In this document: positions 25,396-33,254 of the stretch, piece by piece
How the letters are laid out: each line of letters opens with the position of its first letter
Numbering within the stretch: position 1 is the first letter of the stretch
Source: CAVQCT01 sp964520865
GTDB lineage: Bacteria; Zixibacteria; MSB-5A5; GN15; FEB-12
Direction of reading: 5' to 3'
DNA length: 64,000 bases
Assembly: GCA_964520865.1 (NCBI GenBank)
Contig: CAZFOY010000009.1
Location: 8,435 to 72,434, forward strand
Program-made: the position numbers and the translations under genes
Notes under the pieces: generated by a model
What the model was told of the DNA's origin: nothing
Seen by the model: the letters and a program-made list of their open reading frames with translations, nothing else
Databases searched by the model: none

Positions 25396-26367
25396 TTGCA
25401 CCTGCGCACGGGTTACCACATTTCGATCATCTTACTCGTTGCTACGCTGAGTGTTGTCGGCACGGGCCGGGCGGCATCGGTCGACGATTCGCCGGTGCGG
25501 GTCGCAATCGTTTCAAGCGATACTCTCACCTCCACGCAACGGACACTCAGCGGCGCGGAGAAAGTCATCTCCCGCTCACATCCCGAAGCGTTCTTCAGCA
25601 CTTTCCTCATCAGCAAAGATCTTTCAGAAAATCAGACGACTATAGATTCGCTCAAGAAACTCCATCCGAAACTGATTCTCACGGTTGGAAGCTCCGCGAC
25701 ACAACTGGCGCACGAGAATTTCCATGATATCCCGATCGTCTTTTCGGCGGTGAAATACCCGGTGTTGTCCGGATTTGTCGATTCGGTCATGCGCCCGGGA
25801 TCGAATATCACCGGAGCATCCCTCGATATTCCCACCGATATTCAGTTCACCTATTTCAAGAAAATCATACCGAACATCAAGAAGATTGGCGTGCTGTACA
25901 CGGCCAATACGGCGAGTCTCATTCCTCAGGCCCGCGTGGTTGCGCAGCACCTCGGTCTGGATCTCATTGCGGTAAGAGTCAACGATGACAAGAGCCTCCC
26001 GGAGGCGCTCGACTCCCTTACGAACATGGTCCAGGGGATCTGGTCGGTTGCAGATGAAAATCTCTTCAAGCCCAAGAGTACCCGCTATATCCTGCTGAAC
26101 ACTCTCAAAAAGGGTATCCCCTTTATGGGCTTCTCTCGCTACGTGGTCGAATCCGGAGCATTGTTCGCGCTCGACTTTGACTACAAGGCCGTTGGATTGC
26201 AGGCGGGCGCTATAGCCAACAAAGTGATCGATGGCGAGCCTCCGAGCGATATTCAGGTGACCAGCGCCGACGTGATCTGGTTCCATTATAATGAGAACAC
26301 GGCAAAGCGGATAAATATTGTCATTCCCGAAGAGCTGGCGGCAATCGCTAAGGAGGTGTACCGATGA
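25396..26367 (+). CDS. ABC-type substrate-binding protein (sensor input of a two-component system)
   Basis: A 323-residue periplasmic binding protein of the ABC_sub_bind type. A signal peptide is followed by V-R-V-A-I-V-S-S-D and a two-lobed fold with I-V-F-S-A-V-K-Y-P-V, N-I-T-G-A-S-L-D-I-P, and I-K-K-I-G-V-L-Y at the lobe hinge. No permease or ATPase gene follows; the next gene, overlapping by 4 nt, is a membrane sensor kinase. The protein probably presents a ligand to that kinase rather than to a transporter (inference). The start is TTG. Ligand unknown. Confidence 0.85.
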   Translation: MHLRTGYHISIILLVATLSVVGTGRAASVDDSPVRVAIVSSDTLTSTQRTLSGAEKVISRSHPEAFFSTFLISKDLSENQTTIDSLKKLHPKLILTVGSSATQLAHENFHDIPIVFSAVKYPVLSGFVDSVMRPGSNITGASLDIPTDIQFTYFKKIIPNIKKIGVLYTANTASLIPQARVVAQHLGLDLIAVRVNDDKSLPEALDSLTNMVQGIWSVADENLFKPKSTRYILLNTLKKGIPFMGFSRYVVESGALFALDFDYKAVGLQAGAIANKVIDGEPPSDIQVTSADVIWFHYNENTAKRINIVIPEELAAIAKEVYR

Positions 26368-28052
26368 GCCTCTTTAGAATGTTCCGCAGCATCAACCTCC
26401 GGGCCAAAGTCGTCCTTCCGATTTCAATACTTCTGATCGCCACGATCATGTTTATAAGTTCCTACCTGATCGAACGCCAGGCCGACGGATTTAGACGAGA
26501 ACTTGAGACAAGCGGCGAGACAATGATACGCATGCTGGCGATGAGCGTTGAGTCAGGCGTACTGTTCGAATCGAAGTATGAACTGGATGATGCGCTCAAG
26601 ATTCTCTCGCAGTTCGAAGTGGTCAAGTATGCGTCGATCTACAACGCCGACAGCGTCAAACTGGCCGACATCGGAACGTTCAGCGACAGCGGCTTCGTGA
26701 GGGTAAAACGGATTATCCACAGCGGAATGGCCTCCGCCAACGGCGATGACTACTATATAAAAGATGATGCCGGCGACGAATACATCGAGTTGAATTATCC
26801 GGTTATGTCCCGAATCGAGAAACTTGACCGTGAGAATCTCGGCATCACCGGCGGTCTGGAAAACAGTGTCGGCAGTGAATATGTAAACGAAAACATCGGC
26901 TCGATCAAACTCATTCTCTCGCTGTCGTTGGTCAATAAGAGTATTGCCGACGCTCAGAAGACGGCCATCCTATTAACGGTCATAGTTCTGTTGATCTCCC
27001 TGGCGATGCTGACCTTCCTTGTCAGGTTTATCACCCGTCCGATCCGACAGCTTGTCGACGCTACCGACCAGATCAGTAAAGGTGATCTGAGTCAGCGCCT
27101 CGATATCAGGCAGCACGACGAGATCGGCCACCTGGCCTCGACTTTCAACAACATGGTCGAATCGCTCGAACTCTCGCGTCACGAGATCGAGCAGTACAAC
27201 CGCACGCTGGAGCAGAAGATTGTCGAACGGACGATGGAACTCGAACAGGCCCAGGCGCAATTGGTTCAGTCCGAGAAGCTCGGCGCCATCGGCCAGCTTG
27301 CAGCCGGAGTTGCTCATGAATTGAACAATCCGCTCGGCGGCATTCTGGGGTACTCGCAGTTCGCGCTCGAAAAAATGAAGAAAAACGTCCCCGAGAAGAC
27401 AACCGGCAAAGAAATCGGGAGCTACATCAAGTATCTCACCGACATCGAGACCCAGGCCCGCCGATGCAAGAACATCGTTCAGAGCCTGCTCCGCTTCTCC
27501 CGTTCCTCGCGGAGTACTGATTTTGCCGACGTGGACATCAACCATGTCATCCGTGATACCTGTACTTTTGTTGAACATCAACTCAACATGAACCAGATAG
27601 AGCTGCAACTTGAACTGGACGATAAGCTTCCGATCATTCAGGCCAACGCCGGACAGCTTCAGCAGGTATTCACGAACATGATTATCAACGCGATGCACGC
27701 ATCGCCACCTGACACGACCATAACTCTCGCCACCCGCCTCAGTCCGGCGCTCGGCGAGTTCAACGGCGCGATCGAGATCCTCTGCAAGGATCAGGGAGCC
27801 GGTATTCCGCCGGAAAACATAAAGAAGATATTCGAACCATTCTTTACCACCAAAGACGTCGGTAAGGGTACCGGCCTCGGTCTGGCCGTGAGCTACGGAA
27901 TTGTTAAGGAGCATGGCGGCGAGATCAAGGTCGATTCAAAACCGGGGCAGGGAACCACTTTTACGATTATTTTGCCAGTTCAGAAATCACCATCGCCCAC
28001 CGATACACAGGGTAAGGATTTTATTTCATTGTTCGCCAACAAACCTATGTGA
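26364..28052 (+). CDS. Membrane sensor histidine kinase with HAMP domain
   Basis: A 562-residue kinase: TM1 (about 14-34), a periplasmic region of ~160 residues, TM2 (about 197-218), HAMP (I-T-R-P-I-R-Q-L-V-D-A-T-D), a coiled linker, HisKA with the phosphorylated His318 in G-V-A-H-E-L-N-N-P-L-G-G-I, and HATPase_c with G-A-G-I-P, G-K-G-T-G-L-G-L-A-V-S and a final G-Q-G-T-T-F. All catalytic boxes look intact. The gene overlaps the binding protein gene by 4 nt and abuts the first receiver gene, so it is one transcription unit. The signal is probably sensed with the upstream binding protein. Confidence 0.93.
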   Translation: MSLFRMFRSINLRAKVVLPISILLIATIMFISSYLIERQADGFRRELETSGETMIRMLAMSVESGVLFESKYELDDALKILSQFEVVKYASIYNADSVKLADIGTFSDSGFVRVKRIIHSGMASANGDDYYIKDDAGDEYIELNYPVMSRIEKLDRENLGITGGLENSVGSEYVNENIGSIKLILSLSLVNKSIADAQKTAILLTVIVLLISLAMLTFLVRFITRPIRQLVDATDQISKGDLSQRLDIRQHDEIGHLASTFNNMVESLELSRHEIEQYNRTLEQKIVERTMELEQAQAQLVQSEKLGAIGQLAAGVAHELNNPLGGILGYSQFALEKMKKNVPEKTTGKEIGSYIKYLTDIETQARRCKNIVQSLLRFSRSSRSTDFADVDINHVIRDTCTFVEHQLNMNQIELQLELDDKLPIIQANAGQLQQVFTNMIINAMHASPPDTTITLATRLSPALGEFNGAIEILCKDQGAGIPPENIKKIFEPFFTTKDVGKGTGLGLAVSYGIVKEHGGEIKVDSKPGQGTTFTIILPVQKSPSPTDTQGKDFISLFANKPM

Positions 28053-28063
28053 AAAGCGGTTCG

Positions 28064-28426
28064 ATGTCGAAGAAATCTATTCTCATTGTTGATGATGAGG
28101 AAATCATCCGTGAATTCCTCTTCGAAGTTCTGGCCGAAGATTACGACATTCAAGTAGCCAGGGATGGCGATGAGGCCATCGAGAAGCTTAAGACGTCCAA
28201 ATTCGACCTGATCATAACGGACCTCAAGATGCCGCGTGTATCCGGCGAAGAGGTCGTCAAGTTCGCCCGCGAGACGGACCCGAATTCCAAAGTCATTGTC
28301 ATCTCGGGCTATTCCAGTTTGTACACAGTCAGCCAATCGGTAAACAACGGAGCGTACGCGTTTCTGTCCAAGCCGTTCAGCATAAAAGAACTGCTCCAGA
28401 CGGTAAGCAATGCGATGTGCGCGTAG
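28064..28426 (+). CDS. Single-domain response regulator
   Basis: A 120-residue receiver domain without output domain, complete at the key sites: D10-D11, phosphoacceptor Asp53 in I-I-T-D-L-K-M-P, Ser in V-I-S-G-Y and Lys in L-S-K-P-F. A GTG at 28049 overlapping the kinase stop would add five residues; the ATG at 28064 gives the usual receiver start. Likely phosphorylated by the adjacent kinase, and it may pass the phosphate on or feed back on kinase activity (inference). Confidence 0.9.
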   Translation: MSKKSILIVDDEEIIREFLFEVLAEDYDIQVARDGDEAIEKLKTSKFDLIITDLKMPRVSGEEVVKFARETDPNSKVIVISGYSSLYTVSQSVNNGAYAFLSKPFSIKELLQTVSNAMCA

Positions 28427-28436
28427 TGGGGGACCC

Positions 28437-28805
28437 ATGACTAAAATACTCATCATCGACGATTCGGAAGTCATCAGAGACCTCCTGCAGGAGTACCTGA
28501 TAGATATCGGTTACGATGTAGATCTCGCGGTAAACGGCCTCGACGGTATCGAGAAAGCTCTCCAGGGAAACTACCGGATAATATTCTGCGATATTCATAT
28601 GCCGAAGAGAAACGGATACCAGGTATTCACCGAAGTCTCCGCCCAAAAGCCGGAATCATCATTCGTGATGACCGACTCTCTGCCGGACCATCTGGCCGAG
28701 ATGGCGGAGAAGGCCGGCGCCTGTCGCACGCTCACGAAACCGTTCGACTTAAACGAAGTGAAAGCAACTATTGAAAGCATCTTGTCGGGCACGAAAGTGA
28801 AATGA
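28437..28805 (+). CDS. Single-domain response regulator
   Basis: A 122-residue receiver domain, start at 28437 with a GGGGGA SD. D8-D9, Asp52 in I-F-C-D-I-H-M-P, Thr in V-M-T-D-S and Lys in L-T-K-P-F are all present. It is different enough from the previous receiver that they are not recent duplicates. It overlaps the next gene by 4 nt. No output domain, so it works through protein contacts. Confidence 0.9.
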   Translation: MTKILIIDDSEVIRDLLQEYLIDIGYDVDLAVNGLDGIEKALQGNYRIIFCDIHMPKRNGYQVFTEVSAQKPESSFVMTDSLPDHLAEMAEKAGACRTLTKPFDLNEVKATIESILSGTKVK

Positions 28806-30490
28806 CGGAATCGGTAAACAACTCTATCAATATCATTGTGGTCGACGACGAGGAGATCGTTCTCTCGCTCGTCCGCGATGCCCTGGAGGACGACGGCTAT
28901 CACGTCGAGACGGCCTCCAACGGTGTCGACGCTCTTGCTCTCGCCAGGAGCATGGAGGTCAACCTTGTAATCACGGATATTCGTATGCCTAAAATGGATG
29001 GCAATGAGCTGGTTCGATGTATCCGCGAAAAACAGCCGGACGTCGCGGTCATCTTCATGACCGGATACGCCAACCTGAACTCCGCTAAAGACGCGATCAA
29101 GCAAGGGGCTTTCGACTATATCCTGAAACCGTTCGAACTGAATGAAATCCGACAGGCTGTCCAGAAAGCGGTCGAACGAATAAATCGGGAAGCTCAGGCC
29201 AAAAAATCTGATATGCAGCTCGATCACCTGACCGACCTGCACCAGATGTTGTTCACCGCCGGTGATAAAAAATCCCTTGTCGCTGCGTCGTTGAAATTCG
29301 CGATGGGCCACTGCGAGTCGAACTGCGGATCGATCATCTTCTGGGATAGCAAGAAGACCAATTTCACCCTGGTTTCGATCGACGGTGATTCGCAAGCCGA
29401 AGTCCAGCTACCGACCGAACTGATGTTCGACGCACTCGATTCCCTCTATCTCTGGGAGTTTCAACAGCCCTTGGTCGTGAGAACTATCGACGAACATCCG
29501 CTATACAAATCCAACCCCGATCCGGAGCTCGAGCAGTTCATCTTCCCGTCCTGGAAGAACAAGAAAGATGCCATGGTGCTCATGCCGGTAAGCCGAAGTT
29601 ATGCCACCTACGGCCTGCTCATGATCGGAGGGGATGAGAATTCGACGACACTGACTGAAGGGAATCTCAAGTTTCTTACCATCACCGCCTATCAGCTCGG
29701 CATGTCTTTGGAGAACCTGGAATTGCTCGAAGAAACGCAGCAGGCATACAGTCGGTTGAAGGGTCTTCAGGACGAGACGATTCAACTCGAAAAGATGGCT
29801 ACCAGGGGCGAGATGTCGGCTGAAATCGGACATGAGTTGAACAACTTCCTCGGCGTGGTTGCCGGCAACCTCTCCCTTCTTGAATTCCAGTTGAACAAGA
29901 AGAACTACGATGAACTGGAGAAGTACGTCAAAGGTATGACGGATAATATCGAGAAGATCAAGAAGTTCACGGCCAACCTGATGGATCTTCGTCCGATTTC
30001 ATCCAAGAAGGAAATCGTCTATTTCGATAAACTGATTACCGAAGTGATCGACTATTTGAAACCGCAAAAGAGATTCCGCAACGTTGACATTGAGCTTCAG
30101 CCGATCGCTGATGAACTTCCCTTCGAAGCGGACACTGTGCATATCCAGCAAGTCCTTTACAACATGTTCAATAATGCGGCGGATGCTACCGACGGCTGCG
30201 ATACGAGAAAGATCACGGTCAATACAGCCATGAACGGCACCGGCGACAGCTTCCGCATAACGATCAGTGACACCGGCGTCGGCATCGATCCGGCGAATCT
30301 TGAACGGGCGTTCAAGGAGAAATTCACCACGAAGAAGAACGGACATGGTTTCGGCCTGCTCGTTTGCAAGCGGATAATCGACAGTCACGACGGCAGATTG
30401 AGTGTCGAATCAGCTCCCGGCAAAGGGACTTCTATCAGCATCGATTTTCCGCTAAAAAAAGAGACGGCACCAAGTCCCGTCTCCGTATAA
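28802..30490 (+). CDS. Hybrid protein: N-terminal receiver, GAF-like region, histidine kinase
   Basis: A 562-residue soluble protein. Residues 8-125 are a receiver (Asp59 in V-I-T-D-I-R-M-P, D15-D16, Thr, Lys present). Residues ~150-320 look like a GAF-type sensory domain (N-C-G-S-I-I-F-W-D ... A-T-Y-G-L-L-M-I-G-G). Residues ~335-400 are a HisKA-like helix pair with G-E-M-S-A-E-I-G-H-E-L-N-N-F. The C-terminus is HATPase_c (N-N-A-A-D-A-T, D-T-G-V-G-I, K-K-N-G-H-G-F-G-L). A receiver ahead of a kinase suggests phosphate received from the membrane kinase controls this kinase. The last codons contain the terminator of convergent pyrE. Confidence 0.9.
   Translation: MTESVNNSINIIVVDDEEIVLSLVRDALEDDGYHVETASNGVDALALARSMEVNLVITDIRMPKMDGNELVRCIREKQPDVAVIFMTGYANLNSAKDAIKQGAFDYILKPFELNEIRQAVQKAVERINREAQAKKSDMQLDHLTDLHQMLFTAGDKKSLVAASLKFAMGHCESNCGSIIFWDSKKTNFTLVSIDGDSQAEVQLPTELMFDALDSLYLWEFQQPLVVRTIDEHPLYKSNPDPELEQFIFPSWKNKKDAMVLMPVSRSYATYGLLMIGGDENSTTLTEGNLKFLTITAYQLGMSLENLELLEETQQAYSRLKGLQDETIQLEKMATRGEMSAEIGHELNNFLGVVAGNLSLLEFQLNKKNYDELEKYVKGMTDNIEKIKKFTANLMDLRPISSKKEIVYFDKLITEVIDYLKPQKRFRNVDIELQPIADELPFEADTVHIQQVLYNMFNNAADATDGCDTRKITVNTAMNGTGDSFRITISDTGVGIDPANLERAFKEKFTTKKNGHGFGLLVCKRIIDSHDGRLSVESAPGKGTSISIDFPLKKETAPSPVSV
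30454..30483 (-). terminator. pyrE intrinsic terminator embedded in the end of the convergent kinase gene
   Basis: On the minus strand GAGACGG ... CCGTCTC (30483-30461) forms a 7-bp stem with a 9-nt loop, followed by seven Ts (30460-30454). It lies 31 nt after the pyrE stop and wholly within the coding sequence of the plus-strand kinase, whose stop is at 30488-30490. Confidence 0.8.
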
Positions 30491-30513
30491 TCAATCCGGT
30501 CTTCGACCACCCG

Positions 30514-31086
30514 CTAAAATTTACGACTCCCCCGCTGGGTAAGCTCCATCCCTTTCTGGCATAGCGGACAAGTGTCCGGCTCCCAGCTGTCAGCAGCTAC
30601 CGACGCCAGCGGATAGAACGGATAGTCGAACTTGACCTTACCGTTGGACCGGTCGAGCATAACCCCGATACCGACAATTTCCGCCTGATACGATTTCACG
30701 AGGTCGATAACTTCGAAAACCGAAGTTCCGGTTGTCAGCACATCGTCGACAATCACAACTTTCTGACCCGGTTCAAGTGAGAACCCACGTTTGAAAATCC
30801 GTCCTGATTCCCCCGACTCGGCATAGAGCGCCTCGATTCCCAAATAGCGGGCAACATCATAGGCGATAATTATTCCGCCCGTGGTCGGTCCGACAACCGT
30901 CACGGCCCCGAGCCCTTCAAAACTCCGGGCCATCTGTTCGCAGATCTGTGTGCACAGCGCGGGTTGTTTCAGCAGGGTGAACTTTTCGTAGTAGACGTCG
31001 GAATGTCTGCCCGAAGTAAGTTTGAAGTGTCCTGTAAGCAGTGCGTTCGATTTTTTGAACAGTTGTATTATTTCGTCCTGATTCAT
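30514..31086 (-). CDS. pyrE: Orotate phosphoribosyltransferase
   Basis: A 190-residue PyrE that joins orotate to PRPP giving OMP in pyrimidine synthesis. The PRPP-binding motif V-V-I-V-D-D-V-L-T-T-G-T-S is present, with G-P-T-T-G-G-I-I-I-A-Y near residue 80 and T-S-G-R-H-S-D-V-Y-Y-E-K near the N-terminus. The C-terminus has a short C-P-L-C segment, found in some longer members. The start at 31086 overlaps the acpS stop by 4 nt and has a GGAGG SD. In-frame codons further upstream lie inside acpS. Confidence 0.95.
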   Translation of the reverse strand: MNQDEIIQLFKKSNALLTGHFKLTSGRHSDVYYEKFTLLKQPALCTQICEQMARSFEGLGAVTVVGPTTGGIIIAYDVARYLGIEALYAESGESGRIFKRGFSLEPGQKVVIVDDVLTTGTSVFEVIDLVKSYQAEIVGIGVMLDRSNGKVKFDYPFYPLASVAADSWEPDTCPLCQKGMELTQRGSRKF

Positions 31087-31457
31087 TTGTCCTCCGAGAA
31101 CACCGCGATCGCCGCCGCGAATTGTCGTTCGTGGGTTATAGAAATAAAACACGTTGAGTTGCCGAGCTGATTGGCTACATCTTCGGGGAAATGGATCTCC
31201 GGTTGACCGGAGGCGGAATTGATGATTTCGAGGGATGAAAAGGCAGGTCGAGTCTCAATATATGCCCCCAGTCCCTTTATGACTGCCTCTTTCGCCGCAA
31301 ACCTTCCGGCCAGAAACAGCGCCTTGTCGTGCCTTCGTTCAAAGACGAGTAATTCGTTCGGTCCCAGTATCTTCTGCACGAAATGCGAACCGTACAGATC
31401 CAAATCTCGCTGGATCCTCGCAATTTCAACCAGATCGAGACCAATCGAACGTATCAC
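31083..31457 (-). CDS. acpS: Holo-[acyl-carrier-protein] synthase
   Basis: A 124-residue AcpS that transfers 4'-phosphopantetheine from CoA to apo-ACP. It opens with I-R-S-I-G-L-D-L-V-E-I-A-R-I, has F-A-A-K-E-A-V-I-K-G-L-G and closes with I-S-I-T-H-E-R-Q-F-A-A-A-I-A, the three conserved blocks including the Mg-binding Asp and Glu. I chose the GTG at 31457 (GGGAG seven nt upstream) over an ATG at 31502, because it gives the standard length and N-terminus. Co-transcribed with pyrE. Confidence 0.92.
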   Translation of the reverse strand: MIRSIGLDLVEIARIQRDLDLYGSHFVQKILGPNELLVFERRHDKALFLAGRFAAKEAVIKGLGAYIETRPAFSSLEIINSASGQPEIHFPEDVANQLGNSTCFISITHERQFAAAIAVFSEDK

Positions 31458-31543
31458 TTGTATACTCCCGGGCAACTGTTTGACTGCGAATTGCGACAAC
31501 ATAACGCATTCGGGGCACGACGGCAACTTTTACCAAAAAGATA

Positions 31544-31572
31544 TTGCAGAATGCCGTTGAGCCTGTTAGGTT
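31544..31572 (+). promoter_or_regulatory. Candidate promoter for the small RNA at 31580
   Basis: TTGCAG at 31544-31549 and TAGGTT at 31567-31572, spaced 17 nt. The -10 is a weak match. Position fits a transcript that starts near 31580 and ends at the terminator at 31774-31802. Confidence 0.35.
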
Positions 31573-31579
31573 GAATACA

Positions 31580-31802
31580 GTTGGAGAGACGGATGCAATT
31601 TGAAAATCTCTAACAGTTGACCAATGAAGGTCGTCTCTATTTCGCTGCGTTTACGCCGTGACTCAGTCTTCGGGCTGACAGCGAGACTACATGCGAAAAA
31701 GTGGCTGTGAAAACCCTTTACCGTACTAGTAAGGGAGTTATTCAAATTGCGCACCCTCTCTCCCAAAATTACGACGGCCCGTCGCTCCGACGGGCCGTTT
31801 TT
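31580..31802 (+). ncRNA. Candidate structured small RNA with its own terminator, family not identified
   Basis: No protein gene lies here or downstream on this strand for several kb, yet a strong intrinsic terminator closes the segment. Visible pairings: AGAGACG (31585-31591) with CGTCTCT (31632-31638); TCGCTG (31642-31647) with CAGCGA (31679-31684), enclosing TCAGTC-TTCG-GGCTGA (31663-31678, a UUCG tetraloop with a G-U pair); then CCCTT/AAGGG near 31714-31735; then the terminator. This nested arrangement is unlikely by chance. It does not carry tmRNA, RNase P or small SRP RNA signatures. 6S-like RNA is possible but unproven. Confidence 0.55.
31774..31802 (+). terminator. Rho-independent terminator of the small RNA
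   Basis: ACGGCCCGTC (31774-31783) and GACGGGCCGT (31789-31798) form a perfect 10-bp stem with a 5-nt loop, followed by TTTT (31799-31802). There is no annotated plus-strand gene upstream since 30490, which implies an RNA transcript between. Confidence 0.9.
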
Positions 31803-32021
31803 ACATCCGGCCCGGACCGCCAAATTTGGGCACTGATAGGCAATTCAAGAATTCTTGACTTAAGTTTTTCGGCTACCATCCAGGGTCATTTCATCGGCCC
31901 TCGCCCCGAGACAACAAGATAACATATTAGTACTCAACATATTGCGATATGCTAAGACGATCAGGCAGAGAGAATTAATTTTCGGCTCTATCACAAAAAA
32001 GAAATCTTGCACTGACAGAAA
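31803..32021. other. AT-rich intergenic stretch with a 14-bp palindrome
   Basis: No gene seen. TCAAGAATTCTTGA at 31845-31858 is a perfect palindrome of a size typical of a dimeric repressor site. A direct repeat AACATATT occurs at about 31921 and 31936. The stretch leads into the promoter-like sequences at 32022-32061. Confidence 0.4.
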
Positions 32022-32061
32022 TTGACAGGGGTCTTGACTATGCTGATACCATGGGTAATAG
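32022..32061 (+). promoter_or_regulatory. Tandem promoter-like elements before a structured region
   Basis: TTGACA at 32022-32027 and TTGACT at 32034-32039 are followed by TAATAG at 32056-32061, 16 nt after the second. The near-consensus -35 boxes suggest strong transcription rightwards. Confidence 0.5.
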
Positions 32062-32065
32062 GAAA

Positions 32066-32441
32066 CACCGTCGCGCGGACAGCCACAGTTACCTATCCGT
32101 GGGTGGCTGAAAGTGAGTCTAAGCGGTCGAGCGGAGGGCTCGGCCGAAATCCTTTAGCGGACCGGGATTCCCTCCCGGTCCGTAATGCTTTACGAGACCG
32201 GGTCAAGTCGGGACAGGAGTCGAGACGGCCGATTTGGCGCAACCCAGGCAGGCGATTTCGCCAAGTGCTACTGCGAGGATATGAATCGTGAGTAATAAAG
32301 CACCGGATGGAGGTTCTATCCGCTACACTGGCGCCGCTTGGAAAGTGCAGCCGGCGGCGCCGCTCTATTTACCCCATCAAGATTTCCAGGCACCTGCAAA
32401 CGGCACAACGGCAGGTGCCGCCTCCCCCTGCGGGATCCCGC
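32066..32441 (+). ncRNA. Candidate long structured RNA, family not identified
   Basis: A GC-rich, non-coding-looking segment with a dense series of inverted repeats: CAGCCAC/GTGGCTG (32080-32109), GGTCGAGC/GCTCGGCC (32125-32145), a perfect 10-bp stem CGGACCGGGA/TCCCGGTCCG (32158-32182), GGCGCCGC/GCGGCGCC (32330-32361), GGCACCTGC/GCAGGTGCC (32389-32419) and a TGCGGGATCCCGCA palindrome (32429-32442). The short frames crossing it have no family resemblance. No U-tract terminator is seen on the plus strand, so the 3' end is uncertain. tmRNA and RNase P signatures were looked for on both strands and not found. Confidence 0.35.
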
Positions 32442-32482
32442 AAAAAAATGCCCGCCATATTCGCTTGACGTATGGCGGGCAT
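32442..32482 (-). terminator. Rho-independent terminator of the 32532-33191 gene
   Basis: ATGCCCGCCATA (32448-32459) and TATGGCGGGCAT (32471-32482) form a perfect 12-bp stem; reading leftwards it is followed by seven Ts (32448-32442). It is 50 nt downstream of the gene's stop. Confidence 0.9.
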
Positions 32483-32531
32483 GATTAACCTCGGGGCGAC
32501 CAACGGCCGCCCGTATGTAAGGAGAAATTAT

Positions 32532-33191
32532 CTACCATTCCCTGTAAAAGTCATCCAGCACTTCCTTGATTGCCTTCTCATAAACTATGTCGGCGTCGGT
32601 CGGACCAACCGTTAGAAAAAACATCTCGTCGCCACAAGAAATCAGATAAAGACTATCCCGCTCAACTTCGAGAACACCGCGGTCTCTATTCGATGATGCT
32701 TCGGAAATGACCGGAAAGACGCCGAGAAGCTCGTTTAAGTTGTCGTAAATGACTTTGTGTTCCTTACGAAACGTCTCGGCGCTCGCGCTGGTGGCGAAAC
32801 TCCCATCGACATTCAAATGGAACACCTGCCCCACTCCCGGTATCTCCTTCAAACGATCCCGAAAAGTAATCTCAATCGGCGGCGCCTGGGGTACCTGAGT
32901 TTCCGGTTCCAGCGGTTGTGCCCGGGTGATCGAGGAATCCTCCCGAATGATCGCCACTATCTCGCCATGCTGCTGCTTCATGATCGTTTCGACCCGGGTC
33001 TGTTCCTCGAACGACTCGATCGGCCTCTCAAGCTTCTTTTCGATCTTGTGCACAACCTGGCCGTTGTTCGAAATCGTCGTCGTGAGCCTCGGATACGGGC
33101 GGTAAGCATATTCGGTTTGCACCTGCAAAGACGCATTACCGCGCTTGATGAGTGAGGTTCGACCGTTCGGTATGTAGCTGGTTGTATTCAT
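32532..33191 (-). CDS. Hypothetical cytoplasmic protein, possibly roadblock/LC7-like C-terminal domain
   Basis: A 219-residue protein without signal peptide or membrane segment. The N-terminal half is rich in charged and Gln residues and looks like an extended or coiled linker (about 50-75). The C-terminal ~110 residues (from I-P-G-V-G-Q-V-F-H-L-N-V-D-G to D-D-F-Y-R-E-W) alternate beta and helix in a pattern reminiscent of roadblock/LC7 small-GTPase-regulating domains: a ligand-facing V-D-G-S, a long helix, then L-Y-L-I-S-C-G-D-E-M-F-F-L-T-V. The assignment is a weak inference. Own strong terminator; next to nrdJ on the same strand with a 63-nt gap. Confidence 0.65.
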   Translation of the reverse strand: MNTTSYIPNGRTSLIKRGNASLQVQTEYAYRPYPRLTTTISNNGQVVHKIEKKLERPIESFEEQTRVETIMKQQHGEIVAIIREDSSITRAQPLEPETQVPQAPPIEITFRDRLKEIPGVGQVFHLNVDGSFATSASAETFRKEHKVIYDNLNELLGVFPVISEASSNRDRGVLEVERDSLYLISCGDEMFFLTVGPTDADIVYEKAIKEVLDDFYREW

Positions 33192-33254
33192 TTTCCTACA
33201 TGCAATCTAAGCCAAAAGGAAGGCTCCCGGCCTTCTGAAACTATATCGGCAGAT

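Noticed and set aside
26973..27914. 313-codon minus-strand frame inside the sensor kinase gene
   Set aside because: Antisense shadow of an intact histidine kinase.
32066..32441. tmRNA, RNase P RNA or tRNA identity for the structured region
   Set aside because: The conserved GGTTTCGAC, GAGGAAAGTCC and TTCRANNC-type T-arm signatures were not found in suitable positions on either strand.
32288..32488. 66-codon frame in the structured intergenic region
   Set aside because: Runs through several hairpins and the opposing terminator; no family or composition support.
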